A stretch of 64,000 bases of DNA from Alcanivorax sp. (GTDB taxonomy: Bacteria > Pseudomonadota > Gammaproteobacteria > Pseudomonadales > Alcanivoracaceae). This document shows positions 26,674 to 35,252 of this stretch, one piece after another (position 1 is the stretch's first letter; every line of letters starts with the position of its first letter). A program made the translations under genes and the position numbers. The notes under the pieces were generated by a model. It had not been told where the DNA came from. It searched no databases and saw only the letters and a list, made by a program, of their open reading frames with translations. The stretch covers positions 2,607,933 through 2,671,932 of the forward strand of contig NZ_CP080267.1 in NCBI RefSeq assembly GCF_019431375.1, given 5' to 3'.

Positions 26674-27594
26674 ATGTCAGACCTGATTCTGCACCACTAC
26701 GCCCTGTCCCCCTTTTCCGAAAAGGTGCGGGCCATGCTCGGCTACGCCGGTCTGGACTGGCAATCGGTCACCGTGCGCGAAATGCCGCCGCGGCCACAAC
26801 TGGCCCCCCTGGCCGGGGGTTACCGGAAAATCCCGGTGGCACAGAGCGGCGCCGATGTATTCTGTGATACCCGCATCATCAGCCAGGAAATTGCCCGCTT
26901 GGCCAACAAGCCGGAACTGGTCGCCGACAACTGTGACGCCCAGGTGCAGGAATTTGTCGCCCGGGTAGATCTGGACATCTTTCTGGCCTGCATTATTTCC
27001 GCCGGCAACCTGACCCTGCTGCGCAAGGTGCTCAAGGAATCCTCGCTGCTGGATCTCGGTCGCCTGTTGTGGGACCGCATCGCCATGGGCAGCAAGGCCA
27101 AGGTGAAAACCAACAGCCCGAAACAGATGAAGCGGATGGTCGAAGCCCACCTGACCGATCTGGAGGGGAAGCTGGAATCCCAGTCCTTCCTGTTTGGCGA
27201 CAGCCCCAACGCCGGCGATTTTTCCGCCTACCATAGCCTGTGGTTCCAGCGTGATCTGGCGGAACAGCCCCGCTTCAAACGCTACCCGAAAGTGAGTGCC
27301 TGGCTGGATCGCCTGCAGGCCTATGGGCAGGGCAACAGCACCCCGATCAGCGCCGACCAGGCCCTGGAACAGGCCCGTGCCGCCAGCCCCCGTGCCCTGC
27401 CCGACTCCACCCAGGACGAGGCACTGCTCGGCAAGACCGTGAGCGTGGCGCCGAACGACTACGGCCGCATTCCGGTGGAAGGCACTCTGGTGGCCAGCAC
27501 CGATGAGCGCTGGATCGTGGCGCGGGACGAGGACGCCGTGGGCCGGGTGCATGTACACCTGCCACGTCAGGGATTTGTGATCCGGGCGGTCTGA
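26674..27594 (+). CDS. Glutathione S-transferase family protein, copy 2
   Basis: A 306-residue protein with the same two-domain GST layout and C-terminal extension as the 8308-9228 product. Differences include ANKPELVADNCD for ADKPELVAANGD and SWLDRLQ-type changes; most nucleotide changes are silent. In this block the next gene is arsH; the DUF1611/racemase pair is absent. Confidence 0.88.
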   Translation: MSDLILHHYALSPFSEKVRAMLGYAGLDWQSVTVREMPPRPQLAPLAGGYRKIPVAQSGADVFCDTRIISQEIARLANKPELVADNCDAQVQEFVARVDLDIFLACIISAGNLTLLRKVLKESSLLDLGRLLWDRIAMGSKAKVKTNSPKQMKRMVEAHLTDLEGKLESQSFLFGDSPNAGDFSAYHSLWFQRDLAEQPRFKRYPKVSAWLDRLQAYGQGNSTPISADQALEQARAASPRALPDSTQDEALLGKTVSVAPNDYGRIPVEGTLVASTDERWIVARDEDAVGRVHVHLPRQGFVIRAV

Positions 27595-27610
27595 CGGATC
27601 ACTCATTCAA

Positions 27611-27699
27611 CCGTTGGAGCCTTGCTTGCCAGGCGACAGGCTTTATTTTGACGCCGTGCCAACGGCTGATCTTTCGCTTTGCGAGCAAAGCTCCAACGG
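27611..27699. repeat. Palindrome (CCGTTGGAGC ends) in place of the DUF1611-racemase pair
   Basis: CCGTTGGAGCCTTGCTTGC and its imperfect complement GCGAGCAAAGCTCCAACGG lie between gst and arsH. It occupies the 129-bp gap where the first block carries about 2.5 kb with two genes. It resembles the other REP-like elements (GGAGC, GCTTGC cores) but has different ends. Confidence 0.75.
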
Positions 27700-27723
27700 G
27701 AACGTCCTGCCATCAGGATCCCC

Positions 27724-28434
27724 TTACAGGCTGCGCTGATTCACCCGTTTCATTAATTCTTCAGCGCTTTCCTTGCGCTCGGAATAACGGTCGGTGAGGT
27801 AGTCGCTGCGGTCACGGGTAAGCAGGGTAAACTTCACCAGCTCTTCCATCACATCGACAATACGATCATAGAAACCGGATGGTTTCATGCGGTCGTTTTC
27901 ATCGAACTCAAGAAACGCTTTCGGCACCGACGACTGATTGGGGATGGTGAGCATGCGCATCCAGCGGCCCAGCACGCGGAGCTGGTTGACCGCATTGAAG
28001 GATTGCGAGCCGCCACACACCTGCATCACCGCCAGGGTCTTGCCCTGGGTAGGACGCACCGCCCCCAGCGACAGGGGAATCCAGTCGATCTGCGCTTTCA
28101 TGATGCCGGTCATGGCGCCATGGCGCTCCGGCGAACACCACACCATCCCCTCACTCCAGGTCACCAGATCACGCAGCTCCTTCACCTTGGGGTGGCTGGC
28201 ATCCTCACTGTCCGGCAGCGGCAGGCCGTCGGCATGAAAAATCCGCGGTTCGGCCCCCATGGCCTCCAGCAGACGGGCAGCTTCCTCCACCGCCAGACGG
28301 CTGAAGGACCGCTGGCGCAATGAACCGTACAACAACAGGATGCGCGGCTTGTGAGTGGACGGCTGATCCCGGAATACCTTTTCTGTGGTGGGGACCTGGA
28401 AACAATCGTTATCGAGATTGGGTAGATCTTTCAT
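27724..28434 (-). CDS. arsH: ArsH family FMN reductase, copy 2
   Basis: A 236-residue ArsH with the same flavin loop (YGSLRQRSFSRLA) and CGGSQSFNAVNQLRVLGRWMRM segment as copy 1. About a dozen amino-acid changes, mostly near the N-terminus (DNDCFQVPTTEKV for DNECFQVPTADSV). Start chosen at the same position as copy 1 (GAGAG upstream). Confidence 0.92.
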   Translation of the reverse strand: MKDLPNLDNDCFQVPTTEKVFRDQPSTHKPRILLLYGSLRQRSFSRLAVEEAARLLEAMGAEPRIFHADGLPLPDSEDASHPKVKELRDLVTWSEGMVWCSPERHGAMTGIMKAQIDWIPLSLGAVRPTQGKTLAVMQVCGGSQSFNAVNQLRVLGRWMRMLTIPNQSSVPKAFLEFDENDRMKPSGFYDRIVDVMEELVKFTLLTRDRSDYLTDRYSERKESAEELMKRVNQRSL

Positions 28435-28450
28435 CGACGCTCTCATTGTT

Positions 28451-28574
28451 TGTAGGAGCCCATGCCTGGGGCAAGACCGTAGCGAGGAGCGAGTTTCGGG
28501 TTGCGAAAACCGGGGTTCAAACCGTGTTACTCGATCCTCGCAACTTGATCGCCATGCAAGCATGGGCTCCTACA
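28451..28574. repeat. REP-like palindrome between acr3 and arsH, copy 2
   Basis: Same outer ends (TGTAGGAGCC/GGCTCCTACA) as 12640-12733, but the left inner arm is replaced by unrelated sequence (CTGGGGCAAGACCGTAGCG...). The right arm (GCCATGCAAGCATGG) is retained. The element has been partly remodelled. Confidence 0.8.
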
Positions 28575-28577
28575 GGG

Positions 28578-29606
28578 TTACGCAGGATTTTCTTCGAACC
28601 AGTGGGGGGTGCGATTCACGATCGCCACCAGCGTCAGCATCACCGGCACTTCCACCAGCACGCCCACCACCGTGGCCAGAGCGGCGCCGGAGTGCAGGCC
28701 GAACAGGCTGATGGCCACGGCCACCGCCAACTCGAAGAAGTTGCTGGTGCCGATCAGGCAGGCAGGGCCGGCCACATTATGCTTCAGTCGCAGACGGCGG
28801 GCCGCCCAGTAGGCGATCACGAAAATGCCGTAGGTCTGGATCAGCAGCGGGATGGCGATCAGCACGATGGCCAGGGGCTTGGCGAGAATGGTTTCCGCCT
28901 GGAAACCAAACAGTAACACCACCGTGGCCAGCAGCCCCATCACGCTGATCGGCTTGAGAGTGTGGACGAAGCTCTCCACTTTCGCCTCCCCCCCTTTTGC
29001 CACCAGCATCTGGCGGGTGAGGAAACCGGCGATCAAGGGCAGCACCACATAGAGCACCACGGACAACAACAGCGTATCCCAGGGAACGGTGATATCGCTG
29101 ACGCCCAGCAACAGAGCGGCAATGGGCGCGAAGGCAAACACCATGATGATGTCGTTCACCGACACCTGTACCAGGGTGTAGTTGGCGTCGCCATTGGTCA
29201 GGTGACTCCACACAAACACCATGGCGGTACAGGGCGCCACGCCCAGCAGGATCATGCCGGCGATATATTCGGTGGCGGTCTGCGGGTCCACCCAGCCGGC
29301 GAACAGCACCTTGAAGAACACCCAGCCCAGCGCCGCCATGGTGAACGGCTTGATCAGCCAGTTGATCACCAGAGTGAGCAGCAATCCCCGTGGGTTCTGA
29401 CCCACTTTCTTGATGGCGGTGAAGTCGATCTGGATCATCATCGGGTAGACCATCACCCAGATAAACACCGCCACCGCCAGGTTCACATGGGCGTACTCAA
29501 ACGCCGCCACCGCTTGAAAAAGCGGCGGCACCGCCAGCCCCAGGCCAACCCCGGCGATAATCGCCAGCCCCACCCAGACGCTCAGGTAACGTTCGAAAAA
29601 CGGCAT
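28578..29606 (-). CDS. acr3: ACR3 family arsenite efflux permease, copy 2
   Basis: A 342-residue arsenite permease with the conserved VAPCTAMVFVWSHL cysteine segment, differing from copy 1 by only a handful of residues (for example KGDANY to NGDANY, TIIAK to TILAK). One-base TGATG overlap with arsC is conserved. Confidence 0.95.
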   Translation of the reverse strand: MPFFERYLSVWVGLAIIAGVGLGLAVPPLFQAVAAFEYAHVNLAVAVFIWVMVYPMMIQIDFTAIKKVGQNPRGLLLTLVINWLIKPFTMAALGWVFFKVLFAGWVDPQTATEYIAGMILLGVAPCTAMVFVWSHLTNGDANYTLVQVSVNDIIMVFAFAPIAALLLGVSDITVPWDTLLLSVVLYVVLPLIAGFLTRQMLVAKGGEAKVESFVHTLKPISVMGLLATVVLLFGFQAETILAKPLAIVLIAIPLLIQTYGIFVIAYWAARRLRLKHNVAGPACLIGTSNFFELAVAVAISLFGLHSGAALATVVGVLVEVPVMLTLVAIVNRTPHWFEENPA

Positions 29607-30103
29607 CAGTGGCCACCCAGTTCCCGGTGGATTTTTTCGCCGCAGGCCACCAAGCCGTTCTCATTGAGTTCATCCAGGGACACGGCAAACAGCGCCTGAA
29701 GACGTTGCTCCAGCTGCTGGTAGGTCGCCTCGAAGGCCGCGGCAATCTCCTCGTCTGTGCCTTGCGCATGCGCCGGGTCCGGCAGCCCCCAATGCAGTTT
29801 CGGCACATCGCCCAGCCACACCGGGCAGGCTTCCCCGGCAGCGCTGTCGCAGACGGTAATAATCAGATCAATCTCTTCATCGGCCAGATCGTCCATGGAC
29901 TTGGAGGCCGGGTTTGCCGCGGTAATGCCGTGACGGGCCAGCACTGCCAGCGCACCCGGATTGACCTGACCGGTAGGATGACTACCGGCACTGAGACCCC
30001 GAAAGCGGCCTTGGCCCAGCGCATTGATCAATGCTTCGCCGATGATCGAACGACAGGAGTTGCCGGTGCACAGCACCAGAATCGTCATGGGTTGTAGTGG
30101 CAT
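29606..30103 (-). CDS. arsC: Thioredoxin-type arsenate reductase ArsC, copy 2
   Basis: A 165-residue reductase with the P-loop CTGNSCRS and redox cysteines in CDSAAGEACPVW, as in copy 1. Several natural replacements (TPQNPAS to TAANPAS, ETID to EEID). Start MPLQPM follows the arsR stop by one base. Confidence 0.93.
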   Translation of the reverse strand: MPLQPMTILVLCTGNSCRSIIGEALINALGQGRFRGLSAGSHPTGQVNPGALAVLARHGITAANPASKSMDDLADEEIDLIITVCDSAAGEACPVWLGDVPKLHWGLPDPAHAQGTDEEIAAAFEATYQQLEQRLQALFAVSLDELNENGLVACGEKIHRELGGH

Positions 30104-30104
30104 G

Positions 30105-30425
30105 TCAGTTCTCACAGCAGGCAGAAACGGGAAGGGTCAGGGACAACGCCTGGCAGGCCGGCGGGACCAGGCTTGCCAGGGTCTGTTGGGCCCAGTCAGG
30201 CAACTCCGGATTGATGCGGTAATGCATCCAGGTACCCTGCCGCCGCGCCACCACCAGCTGGCACTGGCGCAGCTGGGCCAGGTGTCGCGACACGGTGGAC
30301 TGCGGCGCACTGATGGCCTCCACCAGATCACAGACACAGACCTCGCCCTGACCGTGCAACAGGCAGACCAGGCTCAGGCGAAGGTCATCGCCGAGGCATT
30401 TGCACAGCTGGGTGGGAGTGAGCAT
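30105..30425 (-). CDS. arsR: ArsR family arsenite-responsive repressor, copy 2
   Basis: A 106-residue repressor with CVCDL and the same DNA-binding helix. The N-terminal two-thirds is virtually identical in DNA to copy 1; the C-terminal third differs (PDWAQQTLASLVPPAC, SACCEN end). The divergence boundary between the two blocks thus lies inside this gene. Confidence 0.93.
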   Translation of the reverse strand: MLTPTQLCKCLGDDLRLSLVCLLHGQGEVCVCDLVEAISAPQSTVSRHLAQLRQCQLVVARRQGTWMHYRINPELPDWAQQTLASLVPPACQALSLTLPVSACCEN

Positions 30426-30437
30426 GGCTCGCCCTGT

Positions 30438-30461
30438 ATTCGTATATTCGGAAATACGGAT
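30438..30461 (-). promoter_or_regulatory. Probable ArsR operator/promoter, copy 2
   Basis: Same 24-bp dyad as 14597-14620, at the same distance from the arsR start. Confidence 0.65.
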
Positions 30462-30529
30462 ATTAAAGCTGCAAGCGACAAGCTTCAAGCTGCAACGCGG
30501 GAAAGTTTTGTGACAATCCCCGAAACGAA

Positions 30530-30562
30530 AAAGGCCGCGCCTGAAAGTCAGGCACGGCCTTT
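30530..30562 (-). terminator. Rho-independent terminator after phoU, copy 2
   Basis: Same stem and T-run as 14689-14721. Confidence 0.8.
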
Positions 30563-30570
30563 GAAGGATG

Positions 30571-30737
30571 CTGTAGGAGCTATGCTTGCATGGCGAATCC
30601 GAGCCTTGGCGAGGAAAAAGCGGTGCAGTTTACTCGCCCTCTCCTCTGGAGAAACCTGTCACGTTCGGAAATGCCTGATCGCCTTTCAGGCGATTCCGCG
30701 CTACGCGCGGTTCGCCATGCAAGCATAGCTCCTACAG
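30571..30737. repeat. Long REP-like palindrome between phoU and arsR, copy 2
   Basis: Same element as 14730-14896; no differences seen over the palindrome itself. Confidence 0.88.
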
Positions 30738-30792
30738 CGGCTTCGTAGCAGGTTTTCCTCGTAGCTGGAAGCTCGTAGCTCGCAGCTGTCCT

Positions 30793-31506
30793 TTACTTCT
30801 TCAGCTTGGCTTCGATCTCATCCACGCTGATGTGGCGTACATCCTTGCCTTCCACCAGGTAGATAACCTGCTCGCCGATGTTGCGGGCATGGTCACCGAT
30901 TCGCTCGAGTGCACGCAGGGACCAGATGATGTTGAGCACCCGGGTAATGGAGCGCGGGTCTTCCATCATGAAGGTGACCAGCGAGCGCATGGCGCTGCGG
31001 TATTCCAGGTCCACCTCGTTATCCTCGGCGGCCACGGCCAGGGCTTTCTTGGCATCGAAGCGGGCAAAGGCATCCAGGGTGTCGCGCAGCATGTTGCGCA
31101 CATGGTTGCCGATGTGGCGCACTTCCACGTAACCACGCGGAGACTCGCCCTCTTCCGCCAACTGCTGGCCCATGCGGGCAATCTTGGCGGATTCATCACC
31201 GATCCGTTCCAGATCGGAGACCGCCTTGGTGACGGCAATGATCAGACGCAGGTCCGACGCGGCGGGCTGACGCAGGGCCAGCACCCGGGTGCATTCCTCG
31301 TCGATCAGCATTTCCAGCTTGTCGACCTTGTCTTCCGTATCCAGCACCTTCTGGGCCAGGTCGGAATCCGCATGCAGCAATGCCTGCAAGGCATCCACCA
31401 CCTGCTTTTCCACCAAGCCGCCCATCTCCATCAGATTGTTGCGGATGGATTCCAGCGCCTCATTGAACTGGGTTGAGCTGTGCTCACCAAAATGCATGCG
31501 ATCCAT
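30793..31506 (-). CDS. phoU: Phosphate transport regulator PhoU, copy 2
   Basis: A 237-residue PhoU identical in protein to the copy at 14952-15665. Only the last few codons and the downstream spacer differ in DNA (CTTTACTTCTT against TTTTATTTTTT). Last gene of the intact pstSCAB-phoU operon. Confidence 0.96.
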   Translation of the reverse strand: MDRMHFGEHSSTQFNEALESIRNNLMEMGGLVEKQVVDALQALLHADSDLAQKVLDTEDKVDKLEMLIDEECTRVLALRQPAASDLRLIIAVTKAVSDLERIGDESAKIARMGQQLAEEGESPRGYVEVRHIGNHVRNMLRDTLDAFARFDAKKALAVAAEDNEVDLEYRSAMRSLVTFMMEDPRSITRVLNIIWSLRALERIGDHARNIGEQVIYLVEGKDVRHISVDEIEAKLKK

Positions 31507-31521
31507 TGTGTCTTGCTCCCC

Positions 31522-32415
31522 TTAACCGAAGCGGCCGGTGATATAGGCTTCCGTCAGATCGTGTTCCGGCTTGGTGAACACGGTGTCGGTGTCATTCATT
31601 TCGATCAACCGCCCCAGGTGGAAGTAGGCGGTACGGTGGGATACCCGCGCGGCCTGCTGCATGGAGTGGGTGACGATGGCAATGGTGTAGGACTCGCTCA
31701 GCTCGGAGATCAGCTCCTCGATCTTGGCGGTGGCGATGGGATCCAGCGCGGAGCAGGGCTCATCCATCAGCACCACTTCCGGGCTCACCGCGATGGTGCG
31801 GGCAATACACAGACGCTGCTGCTGACCGCCGGACAGGCCGGTACCCGGCGAGTGCAGCCGGTCCTTCACTTCGTTCCACAGGCCGGCTTTCTGCAGGCTG
31901 TTTTCCACGATCTCGTCCAGGTCGTATTTCTTGTTGGCCAGACCATGGATACGCGGCCCATAGGCCACGTTGTCGTAGATCGACTTGGGGAAGGGGTTGG
32001 GCTTCTGGAACACCATGCCCACCCGGGCACGCAGCTCCACCACATCCAGTTTCGGGTCATAGAGATCCTGCCCTTCCAGATGCAGATCGCCCTTTACCCG
32101 ACAGATATCGATGGTGTCGTTCATGCGGTTCAGGCAGCGCAGAAAGGTGGACTTGCCGCAACCGGACGGACCAATCAGCGACACCACTTCGTTCTTGCCG
32201 ATGTCCAGGCTGACACCATGGATGGCCTGGTTATCGGCGTAGAACACCTCCACATCACGCAGGCGCATTTTCGGGTTGTCCACAAAGGGCTTACCCACGG
32301 TCTGATCGGGATAGGGAGTGTCTTGTGTCATTGCGTCACGCTCGTTAATGGCCTTGTCTTTGGCCGCATCATTGTTGCCCAGGGACGGTTTGTCCAGTTG
32401 CTGTGCGGTTTCCAT
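31522..32415 (-). CDS. pstB: Phosphate ABC transporter ATPase PstB, copy 2
   Basis: A 297-residue ABC ATPase identical to the product of 15681-16574, with intact Walker A (GPSGCGKST), signature (LSGGQQQR) and Walker B motifs. 15 bp from phoU and 25 bp from pstA. Confidence 0.96.
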   Translation of the reverse strand: METAQQLDKPSLGNNDAAKDKAINERDAMTQDTPYPDQTVGKPFVDNPKMRLRDVEVFYADNQAIHGVSLDIGKNEVVSLIGPSGCGKSTFLRCLNRMNDTIDICRVKGDLHLEGQDLYDPKLDVVELRARVGMVFQKPNPFPKSIYDNVAYGPRIHGLANKKYDLDEIVENSLQKAGLWNEVKDRLHSPGTGLSGGQQQRLCIARTIAVSPEVVLMDEPCSALDPIATAKIEELISELSESYTIAIVTHSMQQAARVSHRTAYFHLGRLIEMNDTDTVFTKPEHDLTEAYITGRFG

Positions 32416-32440
32416 CACTCAAATCCTCGTTACCGGTCCG

Positions 32441-33709
32441 TTACCAGCGCCGCTCAAGGCGCTTGCGCAGTACCACCGCCAGGGTGTTCATGGTGATCAG
32501 GAACGCCAGCAGCACCATGATCGCAGCGGACGCCAACGCTTCAAAAGATTGCTCCGGGCTGTCCGCCCACAGGTAGATCTGTACCGGCAACACCGTGGCA
32601 GCATCCATGGGGCCGGCGGGCAGATCGACGATAAAGGCCACCATGCCGATCATCAGCAGCGGTGCGGTTTCACCCAGGGCCTGGGCCATGCCGATGATGG
32701 CACCGGTGAGCATGCCCGGCAGGGCCAGCGGCAGCACATGGTGCAATACCACCTGCATCTTCGATGCCCCCAGCCCCATGGCCGCCTGGCGAATGCTGGG
32801 CGGTACCGCCTTGATGGCGGCGCGGCTGGAAATGATGATGGTCGGCAGGGTCATCAGCGTCAGTACGATACCGCCCACCAGCGGCACCGAACGGGGCAGG
32901 CCGAACAGGCCAATGATCACCGCCAGGCCCAGCAAGCCGAAGATGATCGACGGCACCGCCGCCAGGTTGTTGATATTCACTTCAATGAAGTCGGTGAACT
33001 TGTTCTTGGGGGCGAACTCTTCCAGATAGATGGCCGCCGCCACGCCCACCGGGAAGCTCAACACCAGGGTGACGATCATGGTGAACAGGGAGCCGAGAAT
33101 GGCACCGAGAATGCCCGCCTGTTCCGGCTCACGGGAATCGCCGTAACTGAACAGGGACTGGTTGAACACCATGCGGGTTTCCCCGGAGGCTTCCAGCTCG
33201 GCCACCCACTGCTGCTGCTTGGCATTCAGGCGGCTGTCTTCACGCTGCTTTTCACTGGCCTTGAGAAACAGGTCCACATCGTCATCGGCCAGCAACCACA
33301 GGGTGCGGGTCTTGCCCAGCAGGGAGGGATCTTCGCGCAGCATATCGCGCAGGGCATAACCGGCGCCGGTGCTCACCAGCTGATTCAGTGCCCGGGTGTC
33401 CTGACGGCCTTCCACAGTGGGGAAGCGTTCTGCCAGGGCGTCGCGGATCACCCCCTGATAGTTGCCGTAGTTCAGTTCATCCTCGTCGCGGGGGTCGCTG
33501 ACATCCAGCACCTCGGCGTCGAAGGTGATCGGCAGCTGGATTTCATACTCGAAGAACGCGCTGTAACCCTTGCCGATAATGTCGGTGAACAGCAGCACCA
33601 GGGCCATCAGGCCAATGCCGATGGAGCCGATGCCAAACGCCTTGAAGCGCTTCTCGGCCCGGTAGCGCCGGGCTAGCGTCTTGCGGACTTTTTCCGTGGT
33701 TTCGCTCAT
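32441..33709 (-). CDS. pstA: Phosphate ABC transporter permease PstA, copy 2
   Basis: A 422-residue permease identical to copy 1, with the long periplasmic insert after the first membrane segment and the EAA-type loop. 16 bp separate it from pstC. Confidence 0.93.
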   Translation of the reverse strand: MSETTEKVRKTLARRYRAEKRFKAFGIGSIGIGLMALVLLFTDIIGKGYSAFFEYEIQLPITFDAEVLDVSDPRDEDELNYGNYQGVIRDALAERFPTVEGRQDTRALNQLVSTGAGYALRDMLREDPSLLGKTRTLWLLADDDVDLFLKASEKQREDSRLNAKQQQWVAELEASGETRMVFNQSLFSYGDSREPEQAGILGAILGSLFTMIVTLVLSFPVGVAAAIYLEEFAPKNKFTDFIEVNINNLAAVPSIIFGLLGLAVIIGLFGLPRSVPLVGGIVLTLMTLPTIIISSRAAIKAVPPSIRQAAMGLGASKMQVVLHHVLPLALPGMLTGAIIGMAQALGETAPLLMIGMVAFIVDLPAGPMDAATVLPVQIYLWADSPEQSFEALASAAIMVLLAFLITMNTLAVVLRKRLERRW

Positions 33710-33725
33710 GGTTTCTCTCCGGCTC

Positions 33726-35114
33726 CTAGTCGTACTGCTCGCGGTATTTCTTCACGATATGCAGCGCGAAGATATTCATGACCAGGGTAGTGATGAACAA
33801 CATCAGGCCCAGGGCAAAGGCCGCCAGGGTCTTGGCGCTGTCGAATTCCTGATCGCCGGTCAGCAGGGTGACGATCTGTACGGTGATGGTGGTCACCGCT
33901 TCCAGCGGATTGGCGGTCAGATTGGCGGCCAGGCCAGCGGCCATCACCACGATCATGGTCTCGCCGATGGCCCGGGAAGCGGCCAGCAGGATGCCACCCA
34001 TAATGCCCGGCAGGGCCGCCGGGAAAATCACCTTCTTGATGGTCTCGCTCTTGGTGGCGCCCAGCCCCAGGGAGCCATCACGCATGGCCTGGGGTACCGC
34101 AGTAATCACATCATCCGCCAGGGAAGACACGAACGGGATAATCATGATGCCCATCACCAGGCCGGCGGCCAGGGCGGATTCCGAGGCCACATTCAAACCG
34201 ATGGATTCACCCAGGCCGCGAATAAACGGCGCCACCGTCAGGGCGGCAAAGAAGCCGTACACCACGGTGGGCACCCCGGCCAGCACTTCCAGTGCCGGCT
34301 TGGCCACAGTGCGGACCCGGTTGCTGGCGTATTCCGCCAGGTAGATGGCCGACATCAGCCCCACCGGCACCGCCACCAGCAAGGCGATGGCGGAAATCAG
34401 CATGGTACCCACGAACAATGGCACGGCACCAAAGGCGCCACCGGAGGCCACCTGATCAGCCCGAAGCGCAGTCTGCGGGCTCCACTGCAACCCGAACAGG
34501 AAGTCAGTAACCGGCACCTTGCCAAAGAAGCGGATGGATTCGAACAGGACCGACAGCACGATGCCCACGGTGGTCAGGATCGCCACCGTGGCACACAGCA
34601 TAAAGAGGGTCTGCAGCACCCGCTCCACCTGCTGGCGGGCGCGCAACTGCGGTGATACTTTCAGCCAGGCCCAGGCGCCGCCGAACATGCACAGCACGAT
34701 AATCACCACGGTCAGGGCCATGGCGCTGGTCTGGCGCAGGGACTTCAGATTTTCGGCCGCCGCCGCAATGGGGGGCTCCACAAAGCCGACCGGGAGAGCC
34801 CCGCTTGCCACGTTCTGAATCTTGCTGAGTGTCAGGTTGTAGCTGGACGCATCCGTCGGCTGCAGCTCTGCCGGCAAACTGGCCAGCACCTGCTGACGGA
34901 TGATGCTGTCATCAAAGGCCAACCACAGGCCCAGCACCACCAGGGCGGGGATCGCACACCACATGGCTGAACGCATGGCGAAGTAAAACGGCAGCGAGTG
35001 CAGGTGACGAATGCCCCCCAGGGGGCGGGCCAGCGCGTAGGAGCGACGAAGCCCCACGAAGTAGGCGACCGCCACCATTACCACCAGCAGCAACAGCAGG
35101 TTTCCGGTTTGCAT
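33726..35114 (-). CDS. pstC: Phosphate ABC transporter permease PstC (intact copy)
   Basis: A 462-residue inner-membrane permease, larger than the ~320-residue E. coli protein because of N-terminal membrane segments and a periplasmic insert (FDDSIIRQQVLASLPAEL onward). The core EAA-type loop SLGLGATKSETIKKVIFPAALP is present. The ATG at 35114 has GGAG six bases upstream; a longer frame begins at 35150 but lacks a good ribosome site. This copy has a single AGGGG where the copy at 17885-19278 has two, so only this one is in frame. Confidence 0.94.
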   Translation of the reverse strand: MQTGNLLLLLVVMVAVAYFVGLRRSYALARPLGGIRHLHSLPFYFAMRSAMWCAIPALVVLGLWLAFDDSIIRQQVLASLPAELQPTDASSYNLTLSKIQNVASGALPVGFVEPPIAAAAENLKSLRQTSAMALTVVIIVLCMFGGAWAWLKVSPQLRARQQVERVLQTLFMLCATVAILTTVGIVLSVLFESIRFFGKVPVTDFLFGLQWSPQTALRADQVASGGAFGAVPLFVGTMLISAIALLVAVPVGLMSAIYLAEYASNRVRTVAKPALEVLAGVPTVVYGFFAALTVAPFIRGLGESIGLNVASESALAAGLVMGIMIIPFVSSLADDVITAVPQAMRDGSLGLGATKSETIKKVIFPAALPGIMGGILLAASRAIGETMIVVMAAGLAANLTANPLEAVTTITVQIVTLLTGDQEFDSAKTLAAFALGLMLFITTLVMNIFALHIVKKYREQYD

Positions 35115-35196
35115 GTAGTACTCCGATCGGATTTGCTCAAACAAGATCACCGCAATGATCTTGGTGGAACAAACACCGGTTTTTCAGTGGCGAAAA

Positions 35197-35222
35197 AGCC
35201 CGGTGGCAAACGCCACCGGGCT
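35197..35222 (-). terminator. Attenuating terminator between pstS and pstC, copy 2
   Basis: Same AGCCCGGTGGC/GCCACCGGGCT hairpin with a T-run on the minus strand as 19361-19386. Confidence 0.85.
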
Positions 35223-35252
35223 AAAAGCGTCCCTGCTTTTTTGTTGTTTCCC

